Shown one piece after another: positions 53,620-62,394 of a stretch of 64,000 nucleotides of DNA. The stretch spans positions 62,001 through 126,000 of the forward strand of contig JADJAL010000015.1 of the NCBI GenBank assembly GCA_016704305.1, given 5' to 3'. Below the pieces are notes generated by a model that saw only the letters and a program-made list of their open reading frames with translations, was not told where the DNA came from and made no database searches. The stretch's first letter is position 1, and each line of letters opens with the position of its first letter. Made by a program: the position numbers and the translations under genes. Source of the DNA: Haliea sp. GTDB lineage: Bacteria; Pseudomonadota; Gammaproteobacteria; Pseudomonadales; Halieaceae.

Positions 53620-54815
53620 GTGGGCTTGAGAAAAATGCTGGACAATGTGGAACACCACTTCCAGGAAGGAGGTCGGTTCCAGAAATGGTTTGCGCTGTAC
53701 GAGGTATTCGACACCTTTTTATACGCGCCCAATTCGGTCACCAAATCCACGGCACACGTGCGCGATGGGATCGATCTCAAGCGCATCATGATTACCGTGT
53801 GGTTCGCCACCTTCCCGGCCATGTTTTACGGCATGTACAACCTGGGCTTCCAGGCAAATTCGGTGATGCCCGAGGGGCAGATGGTGGAGGGCTGGCACGG
53901 CTGGCTGATCGGGCTGCTCGCCGGCGACGATGCCACCAGTATCTGGGATTGCTTCTGGTACGGTGCAGTCTTTTTCCTGCCTATCTATATCGTGACCTTC
54001 GTGGTGGGCATTTCGTGGGAGATCCTGTTCGCCATCAAGCGCGGTCACGAAGTGAACGAAGGCTTTTTTGTCACCTCTATCCTGTTTGCTCTGTCCTGTC
54101 CGCCGGATATTCCCTTGTGGCAGGTGGCGTTGGGCATCAGCTTCGGTGTCGTAGTTGGCAAGGAAGTGTTTGGCGGCACAGGAAAGAACTTTCTCAATCC
54201 TGCGCTGGCCGGACGCGCCTTCCTGTATTTCGCCTATCCGGCGCAGATGTCCGGCGACGCGGTGTGGGTTGCGGTGGACGGCTATACCGGCGCCACGCCG
54301 TTGTCGGTTGTTGCATCCGGCGGCATGGACGCGCTCACCCAGACATGGACGTGGACTCAGGCATTTCTGGGTTCCATTCCGGGCTCCATCGGTGAAACAT
54401 CCACGCTGGCGATCCTTCTCGGCATGGTGCTACTGCTCGTTACTCGCATAGCGTCCTGGCGTATTATCTCGGTGTGTTTCTCGGCATGGTGGCTTTCTCC
54501 ACGCTGCTGAATACAGTTGGTTCCACCAGCAACCCCGCCTTCGCGATGCCCTGGTACTGGCACCTGGTAACCGGTGGATTTGCGTTTGGTATGGTGTTCA
54601 TGGCGACCGATCCGGTATCGGCGGCGATGACCAATCCCGGCAAGTGGGCCTTCGGTATCCTGATCGGAGTGATGACCGTGCTGATTCGCGTAGTAAACCC
54701 GGCGTATCCCGAGGGCATCATGCTGGCGATCCTGTTCGCTAACCTGTTTGCGCCGCTGATGGACTACTTTGTGGTAAAGGCCAATATCAAACGGAGGCTT
54801 GCCCGTGTCCAGTAA
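53620..54815 (+). CDS. nqrB: NQR subunit B, frameshifted
   Basis: An integral membrane subunit that carries covalent FMN and riboflavin. It starts at GTG 53620 (GLRKMLDNVEHHFQEGG). The FMN attachment Thr is in DGYTGATPLSVV. Multiple membrane helices follow (FWYGAVFFLPIYIVTFVVGISWEI and others). One G is missing at 54471-54472; the repaired junction reads WRIISGVFLGMVAFSTLLN and the second frame runs to 54815. The corrected length of about 398 residues is normal. Confidence 0.95.
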
Positions 54816-55579
54816 TGACAGTATTCGCAAAACGCTGATTGTCGCCTTTCCTGTGCATAGTCTGCGCAGTCCTCGTATCCGCGGCAGTGGTCATACTGCA
54901 ACCGGTGCAGGAAGTGAACTCGCTGTTGGACCGCAAGCGCAACATTCTCGCTGCAGCAGGCATGCTCGAAGAAGGCAGGAGTGTAGAGGAACAGTTTTCT
55001 CAGGTAATCACACGCGTTGTGGACCTGCGCACCGGCAGGTTTGCCGATGACGCACAGGACCCGTCGAAGTACGACCAGCGCAAAGCCACCAAGGACCCCG
55101 CGTTGTCCGAGGCCCTGAACGCGGAGCAGGATATCGCGAAAATCAACCGTCGTGAGCAGTACTCCCTGGTCTATCTGGTGAAGGACGCAAATGGCACTAT
55201 TGAGAAGATCATTCTGCCAATTCGCGGCTATGGGTTGTGGTCAACCCTTTACGGCTTCGTCGCACTGGAGTCGGATGCCAATACGATTGCCGGTATCGGG
55301 TTCTATCAACACGGCGAAACACCCGGTCTGGGTGGTGAAGTGGACAACCCGCGCTGGAAGGCGTTTTGGCCGGGTAAACAGGTGTACCGCGATGGCGAGG
55401 TCCAGATCGGCCTGATCAAGGGTTCCGTGGATCCCACCTCCGCCAATGCCCGCGGGGAGGTAGACGGCCTGGCTGGCGCGACCCTCACCAGCCGGGGCGT
55501 GACGAACCTCGTGCATTTCTGGTTGGGCGAAAACGGTTTTGAGCCATTCCTAAATAACCTGCGAGCAGGGGAGGCCTGA
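54805..55579 (+). CDS. nqrC: NQR subunit C, frameshifted near the N-terminus
   Basis: A membrane-anchored periplasmic subunit with covalent FMN. GTG 54805 follows CGGAGG by 7 bases and overlaps nqrB. The start reads SSNDSIRKTLIVAF; an extra C at 54850-54851 shifts the frame, after which the membrane anchor continues (LCIVCAVLVSAAVVIL). The FMN-linked Thr is in DGLAGATLTSRG near the C-terminus. The corrected length of about 257 residues fits the family. Confidence 0.95.
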
Positions 55580-55581
55580 TC

Positions 55582-56244
55582 ATGCAAACCATCAAAGAGA
55601 CCCTTACCGGACCCATTATCAAAAACAATCCCATCGCCTTGCAGATTCTGGGAATCTGTTCGGCGCTCGCGGTGACCTCGTCAATGCGCGTGACACTGGT
55701 GATGTGCATCGCCCTGACACTGGTGACCGCGTTCTCCAGTATGTTTATCTCCGCCATTCGCAACCATATTCCCAGCAGTATCCGCATTATCGTGCAGATG
55801 GTGATTATCGCGTCTCTGGTCATCGTGGTGGACCAGTTCCTGCGGGCCTACGCGTTCAATATCAGTAAGCAACTCTCCGTCTTCGTCGGGCTGATTATCA
55901 CCAACTGTATTGTCATGGGTCGGGCCGAGGCCTATGCCATGTCCAATCCGCCTGTCGCCAGCTTTGTCGACGGTATCGGCAACGGCCTGGGATACAGCGC
56001 GATGCTGATAGCCGTGGCGCTGGTGAGGGAACCTCTGGGTGCCGGCAAATTGCTCGGCTTCGAGGTCCTGCCACTGGTGACAGACGGTGGCTGGTATGTC
56101 CCCAATGGCCTGCTTTTATTACCTCCCAGTGCGTTTTTCATCGTCGGCGGATTTATCTGGGCGTTACGCAGCGTGCGCAAGGAACAAGTTGAGAAGGCCG
56201 AATTTAAACTTGCCCGACACACAGCGGTAGGGGAGGGCGCCTGA
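55582..56244 (+). CDS. nqrD: NQR subunit D
   Basis: A 220-residue integral membrane subunit that, with NqrE, holds an iron centre and forms the half-membrane-helix Na+ route. It starts KETLTGPIIKNNPIALQILGICSALAVT; the conserved half-helix Cys regions are GICSAL and ITNCIVMGRAEAYA. About six hydrophobic helices are visible. It lies 2 bases after nqrC. Confidence 0.97.
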   Translation: MQTIKETLTGPIIKNNPIALQILGICSALAVTSSMRVTLVMCIALTLVTAFSSMFISAIRNHIPSSIRIIVQMVIIASLVIVVDQFLRAYAFNISKQLSVFVGLIITNCIVMGRAEAYAMSNPPVASFVDGIGNGLGYSAMLIAVALVREPLGAGKLLGFEVLPLVTDGGWYVPNGLLLLPPSAFFIVGGFIWALRSVRKEQVEKAEFKLARHTAVGEGA

Positions 56245-56245
56245 T

Positions 56246-56854
56246 ATGGAAGCTCTGCTGAGTTTATTCGTTCGTTCCATTTTTATTGAGAATATGGCGC
56301 TGTCTTTTTTCCTCGGGATGTGTACCTTCCTGGCATTGTCCAAGAAGATCGAGGCTGCCCTGAGCCTGGGTATTGCGGTGACCGTCGTGATGGCCATTAC
56401 GGTGCCAGCGAACAACCTGATCTATCACTATTTGCTGGCCGACGGGGCGTTGGCGTGGGCCGGATTTCCCGAGCTCAACCTCAGCTTTCTCGGCTTGTTG
56501 TCCTACATCGGCGTCATCGCTGCGATAGTGCAGATCCTCGAAATGTTCCTTGATAAATTTATACCCTCGCTCTACAACGCGCTGGGTGTGTTCCTGCCTT
56601 TGATCACTGTGAATTGCGCGATCCTGGGCGGGGTCTTGTTCATGGTGGAACGTGAATACCATTTCGCGCAAAGCGTTGTATTTGGTGTCGGTTCCGGCCT
56701 GGGTTGGGCGTTGGCCATTGTCGCGCTGGCCGGCATACGCGAGAAACTCAAGTATTCAGATGTGCCGGAAGGCCTGCAAGGCCTCGGTATCACCTTCATT
56801 TCAGCTGGCTTGATGGCATTGGGCTTCATGTCATTTGGCGGCATTGATATCTAG
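56246..56854 (+). CDS. nqrE: NQR subunit E
   Basis: A 202-residue integral membrane subunit, the pseudo-symmetric partner of NqrD. It starts EALLSLFVRSIFIENMALSFFLGMCTFLA; the conserved cysteines lie in LGMCTF and VNCAILGG. It overlaps nothing and follows nqrD after one base. The frame is intact. Confidence 0.97.
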   Translation: MEALLSLFVRSIFIENMALSFFLGMCTFLALSKKIEAALSLGIAVTVVMAITVPANNLIYHYLLADGALAWAGFPELNLSFLGLLSYIGVIAAIVQILEMFLDKFIPSLYNALGVFLPLITVNCAILGGVLFMVEREYHFAQSVVFGVGSGLGWALAIVALAGIREKLKYSDVPEGLQGLGITFISAGLMALGFMSFGGIDI

Positions 56855-56870
56855 GGCAGAGTGAACTGAT

Positions 56871-58092
56871 ATGGGTACGACAATTATTTTGGCGTCGGCA
56901 TGTTCACAACGATCGTGCTATTGCTGGTGTTTATGATTCTGGCGGCGCGCTCGCGGCTGGTCAGTTCGGGCGAAGTGCATATCCTCATCAACGGTGAGAA
57001 AACCATTACGGTGCCGGCAGGGGGCAAGTTGTTGCAAACGCTTTCAGAAGCGCAGCTGTTCCTGCCCTCCGCGTGCGGTGGCGGGGGTACTTGTGACCAG
57101 TGCAGGTGCATCATCACCGAGGGCGGCGGTTCCATGCTCCCCACCGAAGAGGGGCATTTCAACCGGCGTGAAGCGGCAGAGGGCTGGCGGTTGAGTTGCC
57201 AGACCGCCGTCAAGCAGGATATGAAAATCCAGGTCCCCGACGAGGTGTTCGGTGTCAAGCAGTGGGAATGCACGGTGGAGTCCAACCCAATGTGGCAACG
57301 TTTATCAAGGAATTGACGCTGCGACTGCCGGATGGCGAAAGCGTAAATTTCCGTGCAGGCGGCTATGTGCAGCTTGAATGCCCACCGCACCACGTGAAAT
57401 ACGCGGATTTTGATATCGAGGAAGAATATCGCAGCGACTGGGAGCGTTTTGGCTTTTTCAAGCTGGAATCCGTGGTTAGCGAGACCGTTATCCGCGCTTA
57501 CTCGATGGCGAACTATCCAGATGAAAAAGGCGTGGTGAAGTTTAATATCCGGATAGCGACACCACCGCCCGGTAGCCAGGGCATACCCTGCGGGCAGATG
57601 TCTTCGTGGGCGTTTAATCTGAAGCCCGGCGATAAGGTCAAGGTCTATGGTCCCTTTGGTGAGTTTTTTGCCAAGGAGACGGATGCGGAAATGGTATTTA
57701 TCGGCGGTGGTGCCGGTATGGCGCCGATGCGTTCGCACCTGTTTGACCAGCTCAAGCGCCTGCACAGCAAGCGCAAGATCAGCTTTTGGTACGGCGCGCG
57801 TTCCCTGCGTGAGATGTTTTATACCGAAGAGTATGATCAACTGGCCGCCGAGAATGACAATTTCCAATGGCATGTCGCGCTGTCTGATCCGCAGCCGGAA
57901 GACAACTGGACGGGCTATACCGGTTTCATCCACAACGTGCTGTACGAGGAATACCTGAAAAATCACCCGGCGCCCGAGGACTGCGAGTTCTATATGTGTG
58001 GACCGCCGATGATGAACGCCGCCGTCATCCAGATGCTGACGTCGCTCGGCGTGGAGCCTGAAAACATCATGCTCGACGATTTCGGCGGCTAG
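56871..58092 (+). CDS. nqrF: NQR subunit F (NADH dehydrogenase), frameshifted twice
   Basis: The electron entry subunit, with an N-terminal membrane helix, a 2Fe-2S ferredoxin domain and an FAD/NADH reductase domain. The cluster cysteines are in SACGGGGTCDQCRC and LSCQT; the FAD motif is RAYSMANYP; NADH motifs are FIGGGAGMAPMRSHL and CGPPMMNAAV. ATG 56871 starts GTTIIL; one G is missing at 56891-56892 (repaired ILGVGMFTTIVL). A second base is missing at 57286-57290 (repaired ESNPNVATFIKEL). The corrected length is about 407 residues. A clear terminator follows. Confidence 0.95.
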
Positions 58093-58114
58093 CATTTTGC
58101 CCAAGCAGCATCAA

Positions 58115-58139
58115 AGCCACTCGCGTGAGTGGCTTTTTT
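58115..58139 (+). terminator. rho-independent terminator of the nqr operon
   Basis: A perfect 8-bp stem AGCCACTC / GAGTGGCT with loop GCGT and a following T6, 23 bases after the nqrF stop. Confidence 0.9.
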
Positions 58140-58284
58140 GTTTATCCGCGGGCGGTGGCACAGGCACCGGAAGTGGCGGTATATTTCGTACACGGGGGTG
58201 ATCGTTCACAGTCACACACCGGCGTTGGCTCGCTACCTCAGCGCATCCGAGGCGTAGCACGCCCCGCAAACAAAGAGCAGGCAC

Positions 58285-58530
58285 ATGACACTATTTTTAA
58301 TGACTATGTTGGTTATCGGGCTGGTTATCGCGGTGATGTCGGTCGGGGTTATGGCTGGACGGCCGCCGATAAAGGGCTCCTGCGGCGGCATGCGCGGATT
58401 GGGTGTCAATGCAGCCTGTGAAATCTGCGGCGGCAATCCCCAGCGCTGTGAGGAGGAAACGCGCAGCCTGGATCGCAGCCCGGATCAGGAGAAACGCAAG
58501 TCCAGGTTGTATTACCCGGCTGACAAATAG
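58285..58530 (+). CDS. nqrM: NQR maturation protein NqrM
   Basis: An 81-residue protein with an N-terminal membrane helix (FLMTMLVIGLVIAVMSVGVM) and the DUF539 cysteine cluster: KGSCGGM, then ACEICGGNPQRC. NqrM is required to deliver iron to the NqrD/NqrE centre during NQR assembly. It follows nqrF after about 190 bases and the terminator, so it may be expressed separately. The flavin transferase gene apbE, usually between nqrF and nqrM, is absent here. Confidence 0.93.
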   Translation: MTLFLMTMLVIGLVIAVMSVGVMAGRPPIKGSCGGMRGLGVNAACEICGGNPQRCEEETRSLDRSPDQEKRKSRLYYPADK

Positions 58531-58546
58531 CCTGGATTACCCGCCC

Positions 58547-59824
58547 TTGAGCGCTGCACGTACTGACATCAACAAGAGTACCATCGCCAATTACGCGCCC
58601 TTTATCGGTGTGCGTTACAGCTTCAGTCGCAAACGCAATCGCTTTACCTCGGTCATAGCCACCGTGTCCATGTTGGGCATGGTATTGGGTGTTGCCAGCC
58701 TCATCGTGGTGCTCGCCATCATGAACGGTTTTGCCGGCGAGCTGCGCGGCAGGATACTGTCGCTGGTGCCACACGGTTTCGTAGAATTCAAAGACGGTGG
58801 TATTACACAGTGGCAGGACCTCTCTACACGCATTAGCGAGCAACCCGGTGTTGTGGCCGTATCGCCTTACATCACGGAAAAGGCAATCCTCGGCAATGGC
58901 CAGACGCAGCGCGGTGCGGTACTCACAGCGATAGATCCGCAGGCGGAGAGCGGCGTGTCAAACCTGCGCGGCGCGATGATTGCCGGCGATCTGGATAGTC
59001 TGCAGGTTGACGGCTTCAACGTGGTGCTCGGCACCACACTGGCCGATATCCTGCGCGTGGTGCCTGGTGATTACGTGCAGGTGACAGTACCCCGCCTTAC
59101 CGTTACCCCGCTGGGCATGTTTCCCCGCAGCAAACGCCTGCGCGTTACCGGCATATTCCAGATCGGGGCGCAACCAGATGCGTACCAGGCCTACATCTCG
59201 CTCACCACCGGGCAGAAATTGCTGGGTAGCAAAGGCAGCGTGGACGGCCTGCAGGTTAAAACGCGCGACCTGTTCACGGCGCCAGACGTGATGCGCGCGT
59301 TGGCCGCAGAGCTGCCAGACACCTATGTGGTGAAGGACTGGAGCCAGACCCAGGGTTCGCTGTTTCGCGCGGTCAAGCTGGAAAAAGTCATGGTGAGCCT
59401 TTTGCTGCTAAGCGTGGTTGCCGTGGCGGCGTTCAACATCGTGTCCACGCTGGTCATGTCCGTCGCGGAGAAACGCCGCGACATCGCGGTGCTGCGCACC
59501 ATGGGTGCGCGTGCGAGCGGCATCATGGTGATTTTCGTCGCCCACGGCCTGGTGCTGGCCGCAGTCGGTATCAGTATTGGTGCGCTGCTGGGCGTGCTGC
59601 TGGCGACCAATATCGCCGCTATCACAGCGGCTGTGGAGAATACACTGGGTATGAAATTATTTGATCCTACCGTTTATTTTATCAGCGAACTCCCGGCCGA
59701 CCTGCAGGGGCTCGATGTGGCGCTCGTGGTGATTGCCTCATTCGCACTGAGTTTGCTGGCCACTCTGTATCCGGCGTGGCGCGCGGCGCGCATCGCGCCT
59801 GCCGAGGTTTTACGTTATGAATGA
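58547..59824 (+). CDS. lolC: lipoprotein-releasing ABC permease LolC-type
   Basis: An inner-membrane subunit of the LolCDE complex that extracts lipoproteins for transport to the outer membrane. The N-terminal FIGVRYSFSRKRNRFTSVIATVSMLGMVLGVASLIVVLAIMNGF helix region, a periplasmic MacB-like domain and three C-terminal FtsX helices ending in YPAWRAARIAPAEVLRYE are clear. No ATG fits: the frame is open upstream through nqrM, TTG 58547 is the nearest ordinary start but lacks a ribosome site, and an ATC at 58580 follows AAGAG. The start is therefore uncertain. The end overlaps lolD. Confidence 0.9.
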   Translation: MSAARTDINKSTIANYAPFIGVRYSFSRKRNRFTSVIATVSMLGMVLGVASLIVVLAIMNGFAGELRGRILSLVPHGFVEFKDGGITQWQDLSTRISEQPGVVAVSPYITEKAILGNGQTQRGAVLTAIDPQAESGVSNLRGAMIAGDLDSLQVDGFNVVLGTTLADILRVVPGDYVQVTVPRLTVTPLGMFPRSKRLRVTGIFQIGAQPDAYQAYISLTTGQKLLGSKGSVDGLQVKTRDLFTAPDVMRALAAELPDTYVVKDWSQTQGSLFRAVKLEKVMVSLLLLSVVAVAAFNIVSTLVMSVAEKRRDIAVLRTMGARASGIMVIFVAHGLVLAAVGISIGALLGVLLATNIAAITAAVENTLGMKLFDPTVYFISELPADLQGLDVALVVIASFALSLLATLYPAWRAARIAPAEVLRYE

Positions 59825-60495
59825 TGTGGTACTGCAGTGCGAGGCGTTGTGTCGCGTGTACGAAGACGGCGACAAGTCTGTCACTGTGTTGCGCAGCGTC
59901 GACCTGACACTCTTGGCCGGCGAAAAAATCGCGATCGTCGGTGGTTCGGGGTCCGGCAAATCCACGCTGCTCAACCTGCTCGGCGGCCTCGATTACCCCA
60001 GTAGCGGCAAGGTATTGATGCGCGGCAGGGACATGACGCGGTTGGATGAACCCGCGCTGTGCCGCTTGCGCAACACGCAACTGGGTTTCGTCTACCAGTT
60101 TCACCATCTGCTGCCGGAATTCGATGCGCAGGAAAATGTCGCGATGCCGCTGCTGATTGGCGGCGCGGCGCGCAAGGTCGCCTGGCGTAGCGCGCAGGAG
60201 ATGCTGGAGCGCGTGGGCATGGGGCAGGCTGACGCACCGTCCTTCGCAGCTGTCCGGCGGCGAGCGCCAGCGGGTGGCAATCGCCCGTGCGTTGGTCACG
60301 CGCCCCGATTGCGTGTTGCTGGACGAGCCTACCGGCAACCTCGATCCCCGCTCCGCGGCACAGGTGTTGGCATTGATTGATGAACTCGGGCAGGATCTCG
60401 CGTCGTTTGTGGTCGTCACGCACGACCCTGCCATTGCCGCCCACATGCACCGCACACTGGAACTGCGCGACGGCGTGCTGCGGGAGCTGGCGTGA
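59817..60495 (+). CDS. lolD: lipoprotein-releasing ABC ATPase LolD, frameshifted
   Basis: The ATPase of LolCDE. Walker A is IVGGSGSGKSTL, the Q-loop region is LGFVYQFHHLLPEFDAQENV (the LolD-type sequence), the signature is LSGGERQRVAIARAL and Walker B is CVLLDEPTGNLD. The frames join near 60231: CAGGCTGACG lacks two bases (QRLTHRPS) or has one extra, and the second frame then runs to 60495. The corrected length of about 226 residues is normal. It overlaps lolC by 8 bases and lolE by 4. Confidence 0.94.
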
Positions 60496-61735
60496 CTCGC
60501 AGCGAACGCCTGCGTATCGCGCAACGCTATACCTTCGCGTTTGGACAGGGCCACCTGTCGGCGTTCCTGTCCTCGCTGTCGATGCTGGGCCTGGTGCTCG
60601 CGATCAGCCTGCTGATCATCGTGCTGTCGGTGATGAACGGTTTCGACAAGGAGATGCGCGAACGGATACTCGCGTTGGTTCCGCATATCACGGTGTACTC
60701 CGCTGCGCCGATCGTCGATGGGACCAAAATAGTCGAGCTGATTAAAACGCATCCGGCAGTGGAGGCGGTCGCACCCTTTGCGCAGTTTGATGCACTCGTG
60801 ACGCGCGGCACCGATATCGAGACGGTGCGGGGTATCGGCCTCAATACGCGTGAGCCAGGTGCGTTCGACTCGCTTGCCGCCTATCTGGATGCGAGCGCGA
60901 CGGCGCAATTTCGTGAGCAGCCCAACGGCCTCATTCTCGGCGTCGGTGTTGCAGAGCACCTTGGCGTGTCAGTCGGTGAGCGCCTGATGCTGATAGTCCC
61001 CGGCGCAGGCGACAGCGGGCAAACCGGTCCCGCACAGTTTGAAACCGTGCAGTTGAGCGCCATTTTGAACACCGGCACGGAACTGGACCAGACCATCGCA
61101 CTGGTGCACCTGGAACTCGCATCGCAGCTGGCGGGGCTGCACGGCGAGGTCAGCGGTTTTCGCGTGACGACCAACCGCCTGTTCGACGTGCAACGCATCG
61201 GCTGGGAGTTGCAGGACATGTTGCCGCCCGGCTACTACAGTACCAACTGATGCTGACGCACGGCAACCTGTATGCCGCCATCCAGCTGTCGCGCGACATG
61301 GTGTCCATACTCCTGTTTTCCATTATTGCGGTGGCCGCATTCAACGTCGTGTCATCTCTTGTATTGGTGGTCATGGACAAACAGGGCAACATCCCGATCC
61401 TGCGGACGCTGGGCGCGACCGGGACCGATATCGCGTGGATTTTCGTGTTACAGGGCGCGATGATCGGCCTGGTTGGTGTGGTCCTGGGGAGTATCGTCGG
61501 CACGCTCGGCAGCCTGGCTGTGCCGGATATCGTCAGTGGGCTGGAGCGACTTCTCGGCATCCGATTCCTCAATACCGATGTCTATCCCGTGTCATTCCTG
61601 CCGGTAGACTTGTTGGCCAGTGACATTCTTACGGTCGGTGGTGTCGCACTCGGGATGTGTGTGATTGCGGCCATCTACCCGGCCAGGCGCGCGGCCAAAA
61701 TGGCCCCGGCGATGATTCTCAATCAGGATCATTGA
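60492..61735 (+). CDS. lolE: lipoprotein-releasing ABC permease LolE-type, frameshifted
   Basis: The second permease of LolCDE. The N-terminal RIAQRYTFAFGQGHLSAFLSSLSMLGLVLAISLLIIVLSVMNGFD helix, a periplasmic domain, then FtsX-type helices (SILLFSIIAVAAFNVVSSLVLVVMDKQGNIPILRTLGAT) and the IYPARRAAKMAPAMILNQ end are visible. One G is missing at about 61248 (STNWMLTHGNLYAAIQ after repair), where the first frame stops and the second begins. The corrected length is about 414 residues. LolE overlaps lolD, completing lolCDE. Confidence 0.94.
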
Positions 61736-62219
61736 GCTTGCGTGCCTCGCGGGTACGCTTGCGTGCCCGCCATTGCCTGACGACATTCCAGCGCCACAGC
61801 AGGCTCATCACAAAGTAGCCCAGGCTGCCGAAAAACAATCCGCACAGCAGGCAGCCCAGCAAAAAGGGTTTCCAGACATTGGCCAGGCTGTTGGTCAGCC
61901 AGTGAAAGCCCACTTCCAGCACGACTTCCTTGACCGGCACATCAATGATCAGTGCGCCAAGCTGGTACGCCATGTAAAAAATAGGTGGCATCGTGACATT
62001 ACAGCGCATCAGCACCGCCAGTGCCGCTGCCAAAAGCGTCTGGCCGGGGATGGGAATGAACGCGACAAACAGGCCGACAAACATCGCCATGGAAGCCGAG
62101 TAGCGATTGAGATGCCACAGGTTGCTGGCGTAAACCCAATCCCCCAGCACGCCCAGCCCTTTGATCTGGCGGATCTTTACCGGGGAGGGTACGACTCTTC
62201 TGAGGAATTTCTTCGGCAT
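61719..62219 (-). CDS. DUF2062 membrane protein
   Basis: A protein of about 166 residues with a DUF2062 domain: the NRYSASMAMFVGLFVAFIPIPGQTLLAA segment with its conserved PxPxQ motif, and two or three membrane helices (LLGCLLCGLFFGSLGYFVMSLLW) with a strongly basic C-terminus. ATG 62219 gives MPKKFLRRVVPSP, the usual family start; an alternative GTG lies at 62276. Function is unknown. It is convergent with lolE (17-base overlap) and divergent from comEC, an arrangement shared with Pseudomonas. Confidence 0.88.
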   Translation of the reverse strand: MPKKFLRRVVPSPVKIRQIKGLGVLGDWVYASNLWHLNRYSASMAMFVGLFVAFIPIPGQTLLAAALAVLMRCNVTMPPIFYMAYQLGALIIDVPVKEVVLEVGFHWLTNSLANVWKPFLLGCLLCGLFFGSLGYFVMSLLWRWNVVRQWRARKRTREARKLNDPD

Positions 62220-62394
62220 ATCCAGGCTGGTTGGAAGTGATCTGTCATTACGCAGATCGATGTGTTTGACTGCCACGCTCGTCGCTACAAACTTGCAGCC
62301 TTAAGTGATGGCGGCGGGGCATTATGCGGTATCCCCGCTGAATTTCAAACCGGGTTACTGTCACCCAGTGTGGAGACAGTCACGGAATTGCCAC

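Noticed and set aside
56884..58104. 406-residue open frame antisense to nqrF
   Set aside because: It covers a well-identified NQR subunit; no domain is recognisable and composition is that of an antisense shadow.
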